This document shows, one piece after another, positions 1 through 13,900 of a DNA stretch of 64,000 nt (within the stretch, counting starts at the first letter, position 1; each line of letters begins with the position of its first letter). The stretch lies in NCBI GenBank assembly GCA_037447655.1, contig JBBHKE010002560.1, positions 62,001 through 126,000 on the forward strand. The letters are read 5' to 3'. Below the pieces are notes generated by a model. The model was not told the origin of the DNA and made no database searches. It was given only the letters and a program-made list of their open reading frames with translations. Source of the DNA: Zygnema cylindricum. Lineage: Eukaryota; Streptophyta; Zygnematophyceae; Zygnematales; Zygnemataceae. The position numbers and the translations under genes are program-made.

Positions 1-234
1 CTCGAGTACTCCTCGGTCATTTATTTTCATGGTAGAGTCTCACCCCCCTCCTTTGTCCCCCTCTCCTTTTCTTTCCCTCTTCCTCCCCCTCTCCGCTGAA
101 ATTTGTGCGCAACATTTACTAAATGCAAAAAAAAAGAACAAAAGATTATAGAAGTACTTTTTTACTACTAATATAATAATGTAAAGGGTGTTCTGAAGTT
201 CTTTTTGGCTTGGTATAGTTTCAACTAAACACAC

Positions 235-1385
235 GAAGTCAAATGGAGGCGATGGGAGGCAAAGGGAGGAAAATGAGGTGAACGGGGATAGGGGGGGGGG
301 ATAGGGGGAGGGATAGGGGCTAAACGGAAGCAAACAAGGGAAATGAGAGACAAACGGAGGCAAAGGGAGGCAAACGAGGTAAAAGGAGGAAAATGGAGGA
401 AAAGGGAGGCAATTGGAGGAAAATGAGAGGCGGACAGAGACAACTGCATTCAAACGGAGGTAATGGGAGACAAAAGGGGGCAAAAGGAAGAAAGTGAGAG
501 GCAAACGGAGGCAAAGGAATTTAATGAGGCAAATGGAGACTAACAGAGGCAAACGGAGTGAAAGGGATGCAATGAGAGGCAAACGGTGGAAAATGAGAGG
601 CGAAGGGAGTTAAACGGAGGAAATAAAGGCAGACATAGACAGACAAAAAATTGGAGTCAGTGGAGGCAAAAAGAGGGAAATGGCAAACAAACGGAAGCAA
701 AGCGCGGCAAATAGAGGTAAACGAATTCAAATGGAGGGAAAGGGAGGGAATCAGAGGGGCAAGAGAGAGAAGAGAGGAGAGGAGAGGAGAAGAGAGAGTA
801 TAGAGTTTTTCGATTCCAAATATTTACCTCTTTGCTTATTATTTTCTAGGAAGGAGAGAGGCAAACGGACTCAAATGGGCAGCAAACGGTGCATACTAAG
901 ACAAATGCAGTCAAACGGAAATAGAGGGAAAGGCTGGCAACGGAGGAAAATGAGATAAGTCGGAAGCAAGCGGAGGCAATGGGAGGCAACGGAGGAAAAT
1001 GAGAGGTAAAGGGCACCAAACGGAGGCAAATGGGCGGCAAAGGGTGGGAAATGAAGGCAAATGACGTCAAACGGACGCAAACGGAGGGAAATGGAGGCAG
1101 GCAGTGCAATGGGAGGCAAACAGATGCAAACGGAGGCAAACAGAGGGAAATAGAGGAAAATGACAGGCAAGCGGATGCAAAAGGAGGCAAACCATGGCAA
1201 ACAAAGGTAAATGGAGGAAAATGGAGGCAAAGTGAGATATCTGAAGGAAAATGAGAGGCAAACATAGGCAAAAAAGAGGGAAAAGAAGTCAAATGGGCCG
1301 CAACAGGTGGCTAATGAAGGCAAATGGAGTCAAACGGACGCAAACGGGGGCAAACAGAGGAAAATGAGAGGCAAACAAAGGCATT
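235..1385. repeat. G-rich imperfect minisatellite
   Basis: About 1.15 kb is built from short degenerate units of the type AAACGGAGGCAAAGGGAGG, mixed with ATGAGAGGC variants. A run of nine G at about 292-300 lies inside. Several long open frames cross the array on the minus strand, but they only translate the repeat (Leu/Pro/Phe/Ser-rich) and are not genes. It lies beyond the 3' end of RRP12. The first 234 bases are CT-rich, then AT-rich, with no gene visible. Confidence 0.85.
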
Positions 1386-1900
1386 CTAACGTGTTTTAAC
1401 CCATTTCAACCCATTCTAAGCCAACCCCCCAACACAGCACGCACATTTTTTTGTGATATATCATGTGAAAAAAAGTTCGCGTCCCAAAAAAAATATAACA
1501 TCCACAACCAAACTCCGATGCACGGCAATATTTTTCAGATGTACTTTTCTTAGGGTATCAAACACCCAAATAGAAACATCACAACAAGACCATATCCACA
1601 CCACACCAACTCCACACCACACACACACATAAAACCAAAAGGTAAAAAGAAGAAACAAAAAAGAAACCAGACTTAGGGACTTGGGAAAACACTTCCTTTG
1701 GGGACTTGGGTACTTGGGGACTTGGGGACTGGGGAAGGCACTTCCTTTGGTACTCTTTCTCAATCTCATCTTTTTTGACAACCACAAGAACTAAAAGAAA
1801 CATAAGTGTAAACAAAATTTGTAAACAACGCCCCACACGTTAAGGATTTCCTTTATTATCACTTCCTTAAAAAGGGGTAAAGAACATAAATCCATTTTTT
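1386..1900. repeat. RRP12 3' flank with short GGGGACTTG repeats
   Basis: Between the minisatellite and the RRP12 stop there is no gene. At about 1,675-1,750 a 9-10 base unit (GGGGACTTG, variants GGGTACTTG) repeats five or six times, flanked by two copies of ACTTCCTTTGG. This is probably RRP12 3' UTR or downstream spacer. Confidence 0.6.
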
Positions 1901-4900
1901 CTACCTTCTCGATTTCCCTTTCCCTTTCCCTTGACCCTGTCCCTTGTGACTCTTTTGCCCTTTCTTTATCCCTCCTTTCGGTTTCAACGCTCCCTTTACT
2001 CCCCCTCCTCCTCCACCTCCTCCTCCTCCTCCTCCTCCTCCTCCTCCCCCTCCTTTCTTTCCCGCCTTCAACACACTCACCATTCCCTTTCTCGCAACCG
2101 CCCGCTTTGTCTCTCTCCTATTTAACATTTTTGGGTCCAAAGGCCAAAAGGCGTGAGGCTCAAGCTTACCAGATTTCTTAACATCTCCTCCAGCTTTTGC
2201 CTTATATTCATCTCCAGTGTAAGCCCATGCTTTACTTTGTTTACCTTTCGATAGAGGAATACCCTTCCTCGTGAGACTATTACTACGCCCCTTTTCTTGT
2301 TGAGGTCCTCCTTTCGTTCTCTTTTTCCCTCTTGCACTCCGTTCACTTTTCCTGTCCCCATCTCCTCCTCCTCCTTCTTCGTCTTCTTCCTCATCCATCT
2401 TCCGTTTTCTGTTCCATTTCCCGTCTTCTTCAATGACTAGTCGACCGTCTTCCGCCATTTCTATGTCGTCCTCCGTTTTCCGTTTTTGTTTGGAAATTGG
2501 AGCAGAAAGAACGCTCCGAGTTCGTTCCGAATCAAGAAGATCCAACGGTTCATCTCCTCCGTCATGAACATCTTCCGGAAGTCGTGTACTTAGTTTCCGA
2601 TTTCGCATGGAACTGTAAGAATTTACGATTAAAACGGAGTTAAACTTAACAAGTTGTACAAAGTTACGATTAAAATGAAGGTAAAATTGCACAAATTCTT
2701 TCATGAAACTGAGGCAAAGATTAAATGTATCACACACATTTAGGAATAAAATGAGGACAAATTCAAAGAAATGCCTGAATTTACAAATAAAATGGAGATC
2801 AAAATTGTATGACTTTATAAATTAAAATGGAGGTAATTTACTAGATTGCACGAATCTACGAATAAAATTGAGGTAATATTAGCGAAAAGACATTGTGGGT
2901 CAGTCAAGAGCTGCCTAGGAAGAAATAGAAAACATGGAAAGAAGTAATTTTACAAGAAATAGAGAGAATTTTGATGGGAGATAGAAAACGTTTAAAGTAA
3001 GGGGGAAAAAAAACATTGACGGTGTCGATACAACAAGAAAAACACACACAAAAAAAGGAGGACAATTACAGAACAAGAATCAGTACCTCACCATTCCTGC
3101 ATGTTTTCCTTTTCTTTTCATTGATTTTTCACTAATTCATTCAGTCATAGTTATTGAAAACAAATGGAAATTTGCGGTATTTTGTCTCGTTCGTTTACCG
3201 AGCAGAAGCAGCCGAAATATTCTTGGACCGACTTTGAGATTTTCCTCCCACTTCACTTTGTTCTCGAGTCGAAGCGTAATCTTCATCGCTACCACCTGAG
3301 TCATCGTTTGAAAAAATGTCCGTGGGATCCCACTGACTTTTCCTGCAAAAAGGAAAAAAAGGGGGAAGTGGTTTTGACGGTTTCTTTCACGTTCCTATCA
3401 AGTACATCATATTCCTTCACAAACTAACCTTGCTAACAACCCCCTCTCTCCCACCCTCCCTCTCCCTGTCCCCCTCTCCCTCCCACTTTTACGTATTCAT
3501 TTCCAAACTACTATCCCCTATCTCCCGCTCCACCTCTCCCTCTCCCAATCCTTCCCAACTGTTTTTCTTACCTTGCAGTACTGGCCCTTGATTTTCCTGC
3601 AACCGATTTTCCATCTCCGACTTCACTCGTTCCGGCTCTCTTTTTCCTTTGTTCTCTTTCTTGGGTCTGAAATAATTTTCTCCTCCCCCACATCCAAAAA
3701 GGGAAAGTAGAAAATCAGACAAAAAAGCAAAAGAATAGAACAAAGTTACCTAAAATTTACCGATTTTAAGATTTTACAAAAGGTATGGCTCCAGCTATCC
3801 ACATGTCAGTCTCCTCCTAACTCTTTTAAGCAATATTTATCACATTCTCTTCAAAAACAGTATTTTTACACACTATCTTTACAAAAGATATTTCATCAAA
3901 CTAACTTTCCAAACAAAACTTTTCCACACTATCTTTACAAACCATATTTTTTCACACTAACTTTTTACAAACAAATGGAACTAACAAAAACAACAAAATA
4001 AATTACCCACCTTGCGAATGTGTATAAGAAGTCTCTTATGTTCCTCCGGTATGGCTCGCGCCACCACTTCATACCCACACCTCCTCACAAGACGCTCCAA
4101 AATCACACGAACCTGTGATAAGAGGACCCGTAAGAGAGACGGAAAAAGGGAGTGGACGATAGAGAGGAAGAGAGCGAGGGAAAGGGAGAGAGAGAGGGAA
4201 CCTTCATTTATAAAGGATTTCGTACCTTCATATTTCACAACAGTCGCGTACCTTTGTTTTGAAATGAATTCATACCTTCAATTTCAAAACGATTCCTTAC
4301 CCACTTTCTAAAAAGATTTCTTACCATCATTCTCACAACACGTCCGTACCTTCACTTTAAAATGATTTCCTACCTTCACCTAATTTTGAAATGGATTCAT
4401 ACCTTCATTTTGAAATGATTTTTTGAGTCGTCGCACCAAAGCAAAAGCCCCTCCAAAAGTTTTGGTACATGTTGTTCCAATTCGTCTCCCGGAAGTCTCA
4501 CAATAATAACCTTAACCATACCAAGTACAGACTGAAAAAAATCCCAAATTCCCCAAAAAAGGATAAGAAAAATGCTTTGAAAAACTGAAAAAAAATGAGG
4601 AAATTGCCTTTAAGATCGGAGAGAAATAAGGGAAATGCCTCGCAAAACTAAGAGAAGTCAAGAGACTAACTTTGACAATTTCTCGACTTTTGCTTTGGAG
4701 GAGAAGTAAAACTGAAGGGAAAAGCTCGGGAACAGTGTGGATAAGGTCGGTGGAGTATTCGTAAAGGAGTCGAGCGAGTGCGACAATTGTCGCACTAATC
4801 ATATGGGGGGTTGTACCGGCCAAACCCGCGATAACCTGTAAAACATGTCATGCAGAAATCAGGAAAAACAAGATTCTCACTTTGAAAGCCATTCCCCTTT

Positions 4901-7900
4901 TACTGTTGACCATCTCCAAAAAAAATACAACTCAGAAAAAACACAGACTCAAAGCTTTTGACGTACAGTCTTGTCTTTTCAAAAACTAATTAAACATCGG
5001 CAATTTTTCCCAATCGACAATTGTATCACTTACCATGTTAAAAAACCGCAACACTCCCTCTCTCGAATTACCCTCCGATGCCTCCATCCCTCGAGGAATC
5101 GACACTAAAAGATCATAAGCCACCGTTCTCGTTTTTGTGTTCGCCTGTAATTATTGTTTTTTTCATTTTTTATATTTTTTTGTGAAAACAAAAAAGGAAG
5201 ACCACTCGGACATACAGCATCAGTACATGGGTAACTTTACGGTTTTGTAAACAGAAAATACAAATTGCAGGATTAACCGCGTTTTACAAGCAAAACAAAG
5301 GTAAAACTCGGTAGTGTAATGAACGATATGAAAATAGAGACTCACTTCTTTTGTGGCCAAAATAATCTCACTCAATAAAGCACCCACAGCCTCATCCTTT
5401 TGAGAATCTCCTTTCTGCCAATGCCCATGCAGATCCAAACACAAAATCGTTAATCAAAGTTGGTTTTAAGAAAACAAAAAATTCCAAGTCAAGACATTCT
5501 AATAAAACAACGTCCAGTTTTTGCTCAAAAGGACAACGATTGAATCTTTATCAGCAGTTTCAGATGGTCATATCCTGGAAGACAACAACAAAATACAATA
5601 AACAAAATTATTTAAGAAAACATTTACATGGGTCAAATCTCTTTTTCAGATGGTCAAATAATATTAGGAACAATACTTCAATAATTTGAAACGTGATTTC
5701 CCAGCTGAAGGAGGTCCATAATAATAACATGGGTTGGGACTCCGTTTCCCATCTGTAGAAGGTTTAACAGTATACAAAAAAATGCTTTACGCAGGTTGAT
5801 ATTCAAGTTCTCACCTGGAGCAGGTCCATAATCACATACTGAAGACAGAGGAGGCGATGCCTTTTCGCAGAAGAATGGCAAACAGGAAGACCGGCCAACA
5901 AATTCTGCAAAAGGTCTTCCAGGTTTTTCTCCACAAACCCATCACGTGCTTGCTGAACCCATGAAAACAACCGAAAAAAACATTAAAATAAGTGAAGAAA
6001 ACACTGAACCCTAGCAAAGAAAACATTGAAATAAGTGAAGAAAACATCAAAATAACTGAAGAAATTATCATAAAAATTGAATAAAACATTACAACTAAAG
6101 AAACCGTTGAAACAATTGTTGAAAACCCTAAAACAACTGAAGAAGACATGAAAACAACAGAATGAAACATCAAAAACGTTTTAAACTGCATTAAAAACAG
6201 CAAGTTGAGCAGCTCAACATTCAAATTCAGACAACTGAATTAAACATTAACACAGCCTATGAAAACAACAAAAAAGCCCACTGTTAGAAGACTAGGCTTT
6301 GATAGAAGTATCTTCTGATTGAAAAGCTGGTTGTATTTCAGAATACCGGAATCTAGAATTATAGACTGCTTCAGTATACGGGATTTCGGTATTTAGTCTG
6401 TCCGTTTGTCTTTTTCTGTCTAATCACTTATACTCTGCGTACCTCAGGTACGATTAGATTAGATTAGAATCCGGTTAAAGATCTGCCTATAAGGGTGGGC
6501 TCCATCAGGCGAAAAGTGAGGTGGTTTACTGAAAACCATACATTTTTGTCCCAGGCCGTACTGCTTTTTTTCTTTTTTTTATAAACAAGTTTACTAAAAA
6601 TTCGTCAAGATTCTCCAAACTTTTGGGCGACAATTTCGACCGTCCGATTTTGTGTTTTCGAAGCAAACGCTCATTCCATCCAGTGTCTGGCTAATGTCCT
6701 CAACTGTTCTCAAAATGGACACTAGCCACACACTGGACGTGTACGATCGGTACATGTGGAAACAAAAGATATGATCCACGGCGGATGAGCGATGACAACC
6801 TAGCGATTGGCAAACGCCATACGCCTTCGGACAGGGTGGATTCAAATCCACCGAAACCGACGAAAAAATCTTCGCCAGAGGATATCCTCGGAAGCTCCTT
6901 CTGCCATCCATTGACCTTCGCGGAAAGAACTTTGCATTTAAAACATAATAATACCCACCAGGGCGAATAAAATCAATCATGCATGTTAGTAAAGGCAAAT
7001 TAAACGATATTTGTTGCAAACCGGAGGAAATAAAAGTCCCGTTACGGGCACAGTTTACAAAAAAACGAGTCCTTCGAACATTATTATTCCTCACCTCGCA
7101 AAGACGTGAGAGGAGCTTGTATGCTTTTTTCTGCACTCCTGAATCAGAATCCTGCAACAAAAGAAAAAAGAAAGAAAAAAGAAAATTTAAATACGTGTAT
7201 CACCAGAAAAGAATCAGGAAATTGCATATATGGTACTGAAAGAGTAGTGCCAGGAGGAACGCAACAGGAGTCAACTAAATGCAATAAATTCCTGAAATTC
7301 CCAATTCTTCTTCCAAAGCTGTAAAAAAATTTTTATCGAGATTGCATCTAAAGACAGTATGAAAGAAGGAAATGACACACATAAATTAAAGCAAACAGAA
7401 AAAGGAACTCAAGATAAAACAAACAACAACAGGTACATCATGGACCCACCTGCAATCCAGGCTTTCCCGTAATATATAACATATTTCTCGATTCCTGATC
7501 GAGTCCTGGTGCCATAGAAATAGCAAGGTCCATAAAAGTACATCTACCCATGTCCAGAAAAAGAAATTCCCTCCAAAACCGTTTAAAAATTGCCTTCAGA
7601 AATTGTCTTTTGAGAAATTGCTGATACAAAGTACCGAACTTGCAAAAGTACGACTACTGAAATTCTACTGATTTCATGTCTCTCACGATTTTCAAAATAC
7701 AGGATCAGAAAAGAGAAACAACTAGTTCCCACGAGAGTACAAACAACTCGTAATCCCCATAGTCCTCGCTAATCGCAGAAAAAACATTGACCATCTACTA
7801 CAGAACAAATCATCAAGCTTGTCCTTGTAAAGTCAAACCAAAACCTTTTATCGCCCCTTTTGTTCTCGTCTTCCACTTTCAATATGATTTACAGTTTCCA

Positions 7901-10900
7901 ATTCCCTTTTACAGAATACAAAATATTACCTCTCCTACCTTTCTCTTTTTCAAATCCTATGTCCGGAACGAAAAGAAACTTACCTCCTACTAGCAGCAGT
8001 TTCCGCTGCCTTGGCCTCCACTTCCATCGCCCCTTTTTCACCCTTTGATTTTTCCAATCCATTTGCCTGATCTTCTGTCGCCTGTAAAAGTTTTTGCATA
8101 ACGGCAACAAAAAATTTCTTCACCGTCGCATTGTCGGAAATGCTTGCATATGAAGCAATGGTATTCTGTTCGGATCCTCCAAAACTCCCCAAAATATAAT
8201 CAGAATTATATCATGAACCTAAAACTTCATTGCCAATTATTATTGAAATGTAATAACTGTCATCATCAACATCATCATTATCATTACCATTATCGTCATC
8301 GTTACCATCATCACAATATCAATATCCCTTATCGTTATCATTATCATTATCATTATCACTATCATTATTATTATCATTATCAATACCAATACCAATATCA
8401 ATATCGTCATCGTCATCGTCATCGTTACTGTTATCGTTATCATTATCATTATGAAGCTTTACTGTCCACTTCTTTTGAAATGTGATTAGTTCATTATCAA
8501 AAATATTGTATTAACACGTTCGGTAGCTCGATGGAGTTTCCATTCATCAGCTGTAAAGCTTAACAAAGACCTTTCTAAGAAGATCAATAACAATGCTTAG
8601 GAGTAAAAAAATAAAGGATTATTCTCGGTTACTTTGTAGCTCTTCATCCATTTATAAATTAGTGCACAAACAGAATTGAATCTCATTTGAAAAACTGGCA
8701 AACACCAACCAAGATAACCAATAATAAATAGATGACCAATAGATAAACAGTCTTATGGTCAAAGTTTGTGAAATTAGTTAAAATACTTTCTTCAACTTGC
8801 CGTACGTTTAACTCCCGAAACATCAGTAAAAAAAAACAAATCAAATCAATTGTTTATTCTAAAAAATAGATTCCAGCACCCTCATTACCTGAAGCTCTGA
8901 TCGTCTTTCTGGACGTTCTGCGACAAAAGCGTTGAAAAGAATCGGCAAAAAATTTTGTGAGAAAGTAGCCATGGCTTTTAAATTGGCAGTTGCTACTTCA
9001 ACAGTATATTTTGACCGAGCTCTCTCCAATCCCGACCCTTCGACTCCAGATATTTCACCGTCTTCCTCCTCCCCTTTCTTTTTCCCGCGAAGGGGAGGAT
9101 CTCCCCTGACTGCTCTATTTTGATTAATGAGCGTCTGGCACAAGCAGAAAAAAAAAAAACAGCAATTGGTTCAGATAATATGAAATTACGAATCACAGGA
9201 AAGGGCCAATTTAAAAAATTGGAAAAATTTACAAACATAATATGACCCCACGTTGAGAGGAGAGGGAGAGGGAAATGGAGCGGGAGAGAGGGAGAGGATA
9301 TTCTATTAAGTGAAGCGAAAAAGAAAGAAACCTCTGACGATGAGTAAAAAAGGCACGAAACGCATACATGCCTCCTCTCGCTTTCCTCACCTGCAATCCC
9401 TTGCACACCATTGGTCGAAGTTCTGCTTCTTGGACCAAGGTATCTCCAAGTGTTTTCGCTAAATGAACAAAACTTGTTGCTGTATCTGAAGGGAAATTGC
9501 AAATAGAGGGGAAAAGAGCCCAAACAGCGTTGAGACATGCTTCAATATTTTTCGCAGCAACTGGACGATCGTCTTCCTTAGCCTGCAAAAACCGAAAAAA
9601 AACCATTTTGTGTTCTACTTGTTTCATGTTCGACAAGTTAACCGACATTTCAAAAAATTCCATTGCTTAAATTACTGCAGCCTATGCTGTTCATTCAACT
9701 CAAATTATTTTTTCCAAAGGCGATTCAGTTTAAATTGCCTTGTTTCACAAAATTGAGTGAATGAAAGAGAGTGAATAGTGACATCTCCGTGTTAAGAATC
9801 TTCCTAGTCAACAGTGGGAGAAATAAACAGTTTTTCTCTAAGTTTATTCACAAGTGACAATGACGTCACAATTTCACTGATACTGGACAAGCAAACTATC
9901 GATTGGCTGAAAGTAAATGTCTATTTGTTTCACTGCCACGACATTGCGGAGCAAATTAAACTTTAAATGTTACCAAAGAAATATCTTCACCAATACTCTA
10001 CCTGTTAAAGAGAGCTCAACGACGACTCTATCACTTGCTTCTACTGCCCTTTTCATACTCCAGTTGAGAGTGAGTGCGTAAAAGAGGGAGAGGGAGACAG
10101 AGGGAGGGGAACGGGACAGCAAATTTTACCTTTTTTACTCGCTCCCGGAGTCGTATAGTCAGCGGCAAGATTTGCCGAGAAAAGAACAAAAGAGATGTAC
10201 CGACAATATGTTGTCGAAGAATTGGGAGAAGCCAAATGCGCCACGTGGCAAGATCAGGGCCGTCCATTTCAAGAGGCAAAATTTGAAGGAATTGTTCGGG
10301 ACCCATTGCAGCAATTGCTGATCCTACAGCTGCGTGAAGCTGTACAGAGCAAGGAAAAGGAGTGGGAGATGAGGAAGGAGAAAGAAGAAAATTCTATGGA
10401 GAATGTCTGACAAAAAAGGGAGAAAACAATGGGCGTTGCAGAATGTTCGACAGGGAAGTTACATAAAGGATAAGAATTTATCTGTCCTTCGACATCCTAA
10501 ACGTGAAGGGAGAACTGGATGGACAGGTTTAGATCCATAAAAGTGCAACCAAGTAGTTGGAGAAAAACACGGTGAAATGATTGGAGAATATGAAGAAACA
10601 ATTGTAATTCAACATGTGTTTACTTCTATTCCTAACAAATACAGCACAACGTTGAGATATAGTCTAGCATAACCAGGACAAAACTGCAAACAGATGACCT
10701 TCTAAGATTATGGGTTGTTATTCAAAAGTTACGTTGGTACTCTGGTATTGTTGACTGGTGCATTGAAGACAAATAAACGCAATTAAGAGCATAAAAGAAA
10801 GTTGTTTATGGAAAGGCGAAAAGTAACACTAATTTCAATAGCTTTTCCACTCAAACTAATTGACAGAAAATGCATACACAAGGAAAGAAGCAAACATGAG

Positions 10901-13900
10901 ATGACTGCAACATTTGTTTAATGTAACTAATAGAAAAACAACCTTAGGCTTGTGGTACTACCTAATCCAAACAAATGCTATGTCTCTCACATAAGATGGT
11001 GCAAAACAAACTCACGTTTCAAACTAACGGGACATTCTAATTCACCTGTAAAAACTGCTGAATGAACTTAAACAACTTGGATAAAAATGCAGTGTAGCTC
11101 ATCAAATAAACTGTATCGATTGAGTAACTCTGTTTATCATTGCGTCAACTGTGAGCCGTATTTCATTATTAGATAAACAGTGAATAGTGAACTGGTGGCT
11201 GATCAAAGAACTTGGAAAATACAAAGTAAAGAGAAAAATGACCCATGTACACAAACCTGTTTGCGACATCGCATTTCTGAGTCCGATAAGTCCTGTAGTT
11301 GACCCAAGGTTCGCACAACATTAGGCAAAAATAGAAAAGAAGAGGGCCCTGAAACACAAAAAAAAACGATTTCCACCCTGTATCAGCTTATTACATCTGA
11401 AAAGGTATTGTTTAGATCGTCATATTTCTTTCTTTCTAGGAAATATTCCCTTTCAATTGTAGGAGTATACTCCCTTATGATAAGTGTACAGCCATAAAAT
11501 TATTAATACTAACATTTTTTAAACATACAATTCCCTATGTACCTTGAGACAAATTCAATTTAAGAAGCACGGAATGTGCATAAGAAGGCTGTTTTTTTTT
11601 TCACTAGAACAAATTTTTACAAGCCAAATTTAGCTTGAGTAAGCACAGGAATGATTGTCAGATGTAGAGACCTACTGGGTTTTTAGTCAACAAATTAGTG
11701 TAAGGCGGGAAAGATATGCTGCAATGTGCCAAATCGTGTATTCAATTAGGCGTAGACTCAATTGAATGTCAGCTTACTTAAGCGTAGATTTAATTAAATG
11801 TGAACCCTTGATTTGTTTAAGACTAGAGTCAATTGAGCGTAAATTTAATCAAACGTATACTCAATTGAGCGTAAATTTAATCAAATGTATACTCAATTAA
11901 GCGTTGATTTACTTAAGCATAAATGTACTTTAAGTGAAAATTTAATTATAAGCGTAGACTCAATAAAGCGTAGATTGATTAAAGAGTAGATCCAACTAAG
12001 CATAGATTTCATTCAAAGCGTAGACTCAATTAAACATATATTCAATTAAGAATGTTTATAGGTTCTCCTTTGATATCTCAATGTGTTTCACTTGAGTGAT
12101 GCTGTTAATCCTGCAATAAAAATTCGACTTTGACAGCTAATATTGCCAGGAAGCTCCAGTATTCCTCCAAAACTTCTTGAAAATGATTTTTTTTGTTTTG
12201 GTATTTGTGCAAGTAGATGAGTTGAAATTTACTGCGGTCCTCCATTGGGCAACAATTAGCCATAAAATCCATCAGGCAATAGTAGCTTTCAGAGCTAAGA
12301 AAGAAGAGGTTTCTTCAAAAAAAAAAAAAAGATCGGTGCACTGAGAATCTCTGGATCAAACAAATTGCGTGCACACCCGTGAATAGTTATTGGAGTAAGG
12401 AAATTATTAGTGTGGGCTTTAGATTAATGTTATTAACTCAGTTCCAGTGACATAGATGATTCCAAACTGTTTTAAAAAACACGTTGAAAATAAAACTACT
12501 GTAATTGATACTATTTTAGGCTCGCGGGCTAACATTTAGGGGCACCCATATAGTGTCATTGACGCTAATAACTATACACAGTGTAGCACGATATATGCTG
12601 TGGTTCAAATGGTCAAAACCAAATTAAAATGGTTCAAAATAGTTCAAGGTTTCCGTAATCCACAATGGATCATATTGTGAGCCCAAACCTTGAGTCCAAC
12701 AGTCTACAAACAGACAAACCATTTGGCCCGAAATTCCTACATAAACAATTGTGCCCAAATTCAACCGTATTGTCGAAAAATGTGAATTAGTACACATTCA
12801 AATTGTTCACACAAATTGAACCACAATTTGAAATTGCTGAATTAAACAAATTATAAAAAGATTCCAGGTCATTAAGCAATAGTCAAAGCTAGGTGAAACG
12901 GTGAAGCACATTAAACTGCAAAAAGTGGCTTTTAGTCAATACAATGGGTTTTTATCTGTTAACAAGCTTCAGTGTAAGTGTTTCAATAAATGTGGGTATC
13001 CAAACCCAAAACTGGGTCAAATGGTAATAGGTTTCAAAATTGAGAACCTCACCACAATCAGCTTGTCAAAAAACTCACACTATGTGAGTTTAGCCACCAT
13101 GTGAGCTCATAAATCTCAACATTCCTGATTTAAAACTCACGACCTTTGAAAGTTGAGAAACGTACCCAGTTTGTCAAAAAGCGATGCCACCAAAAGCAAT
13201 GCCATATCCCATGCTGTACTGTACTGATAAGATAATGTCGTTTCCATTGCAGAACAAATCCGTTCCAACGAACTTGGCCCACTTTTGCCTTTCAGTTCTG
13301 CAACTTTTCCTTTCTGAGACAAAGCAGCTTGAATCAAAGTATCGTCGATACAAGTAGCGATAATGGATCGTAAACTTTCAGCTGCTCCATAAACCACTCC
13401 TTCCTGTTCCGACGCAAGAAAATCTGCGCCAAAAAGACAATACTGTCTCGCAAATAAGTTTTGTAAAGACAATTCCGTTCACAAAATAAGCTAGAAAAAG
13501 GGCGGAGGTGAAGGCAACCCTTAATGAATATCCTCATAGGCATGTTTTTGCCATCAAGTTATCATAAAATTCCTAATAAATATTATACAGGTGAACGTTT
13601 GATATGTAAGTGAAAGTTGGAGAGGTGAATATTTGACAAAGATATATCGGTTTTACGACAATATAACTACATTAACTAAAATGCCTGAATGTCAGCAACA
13701 ACATCTTCTATCTTTCCATACAGAACTTGCACAAGAGGGGAAAAAAAAAAGTTCCTCACCTCTACCATGCAAAGCATGCGAGAGACATACAAAAGTTAAC
13801 CGTGAGAAGAATAGAAGGGTAGGTGACTGAGATAGAGAAAGAGGGGTGGTGAGAGAGAAACTGAGAGGGGGGGGGAGAGAGAGAGAGAGAGTGTTTATGG

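Noticed and set aside
40-1323. Several minus-strand frames rich in Leu, Pro, Phe and Ser
   Set aside because: They translate the AAACGGAGG-type minisatellite in three frames; no gene structure.
8144-8485. His/Tyr-rich open frame that looks like a metal-binding protein
   Set aside because: It is the ATC/ATT microsatellite inside an RRP12 intron.
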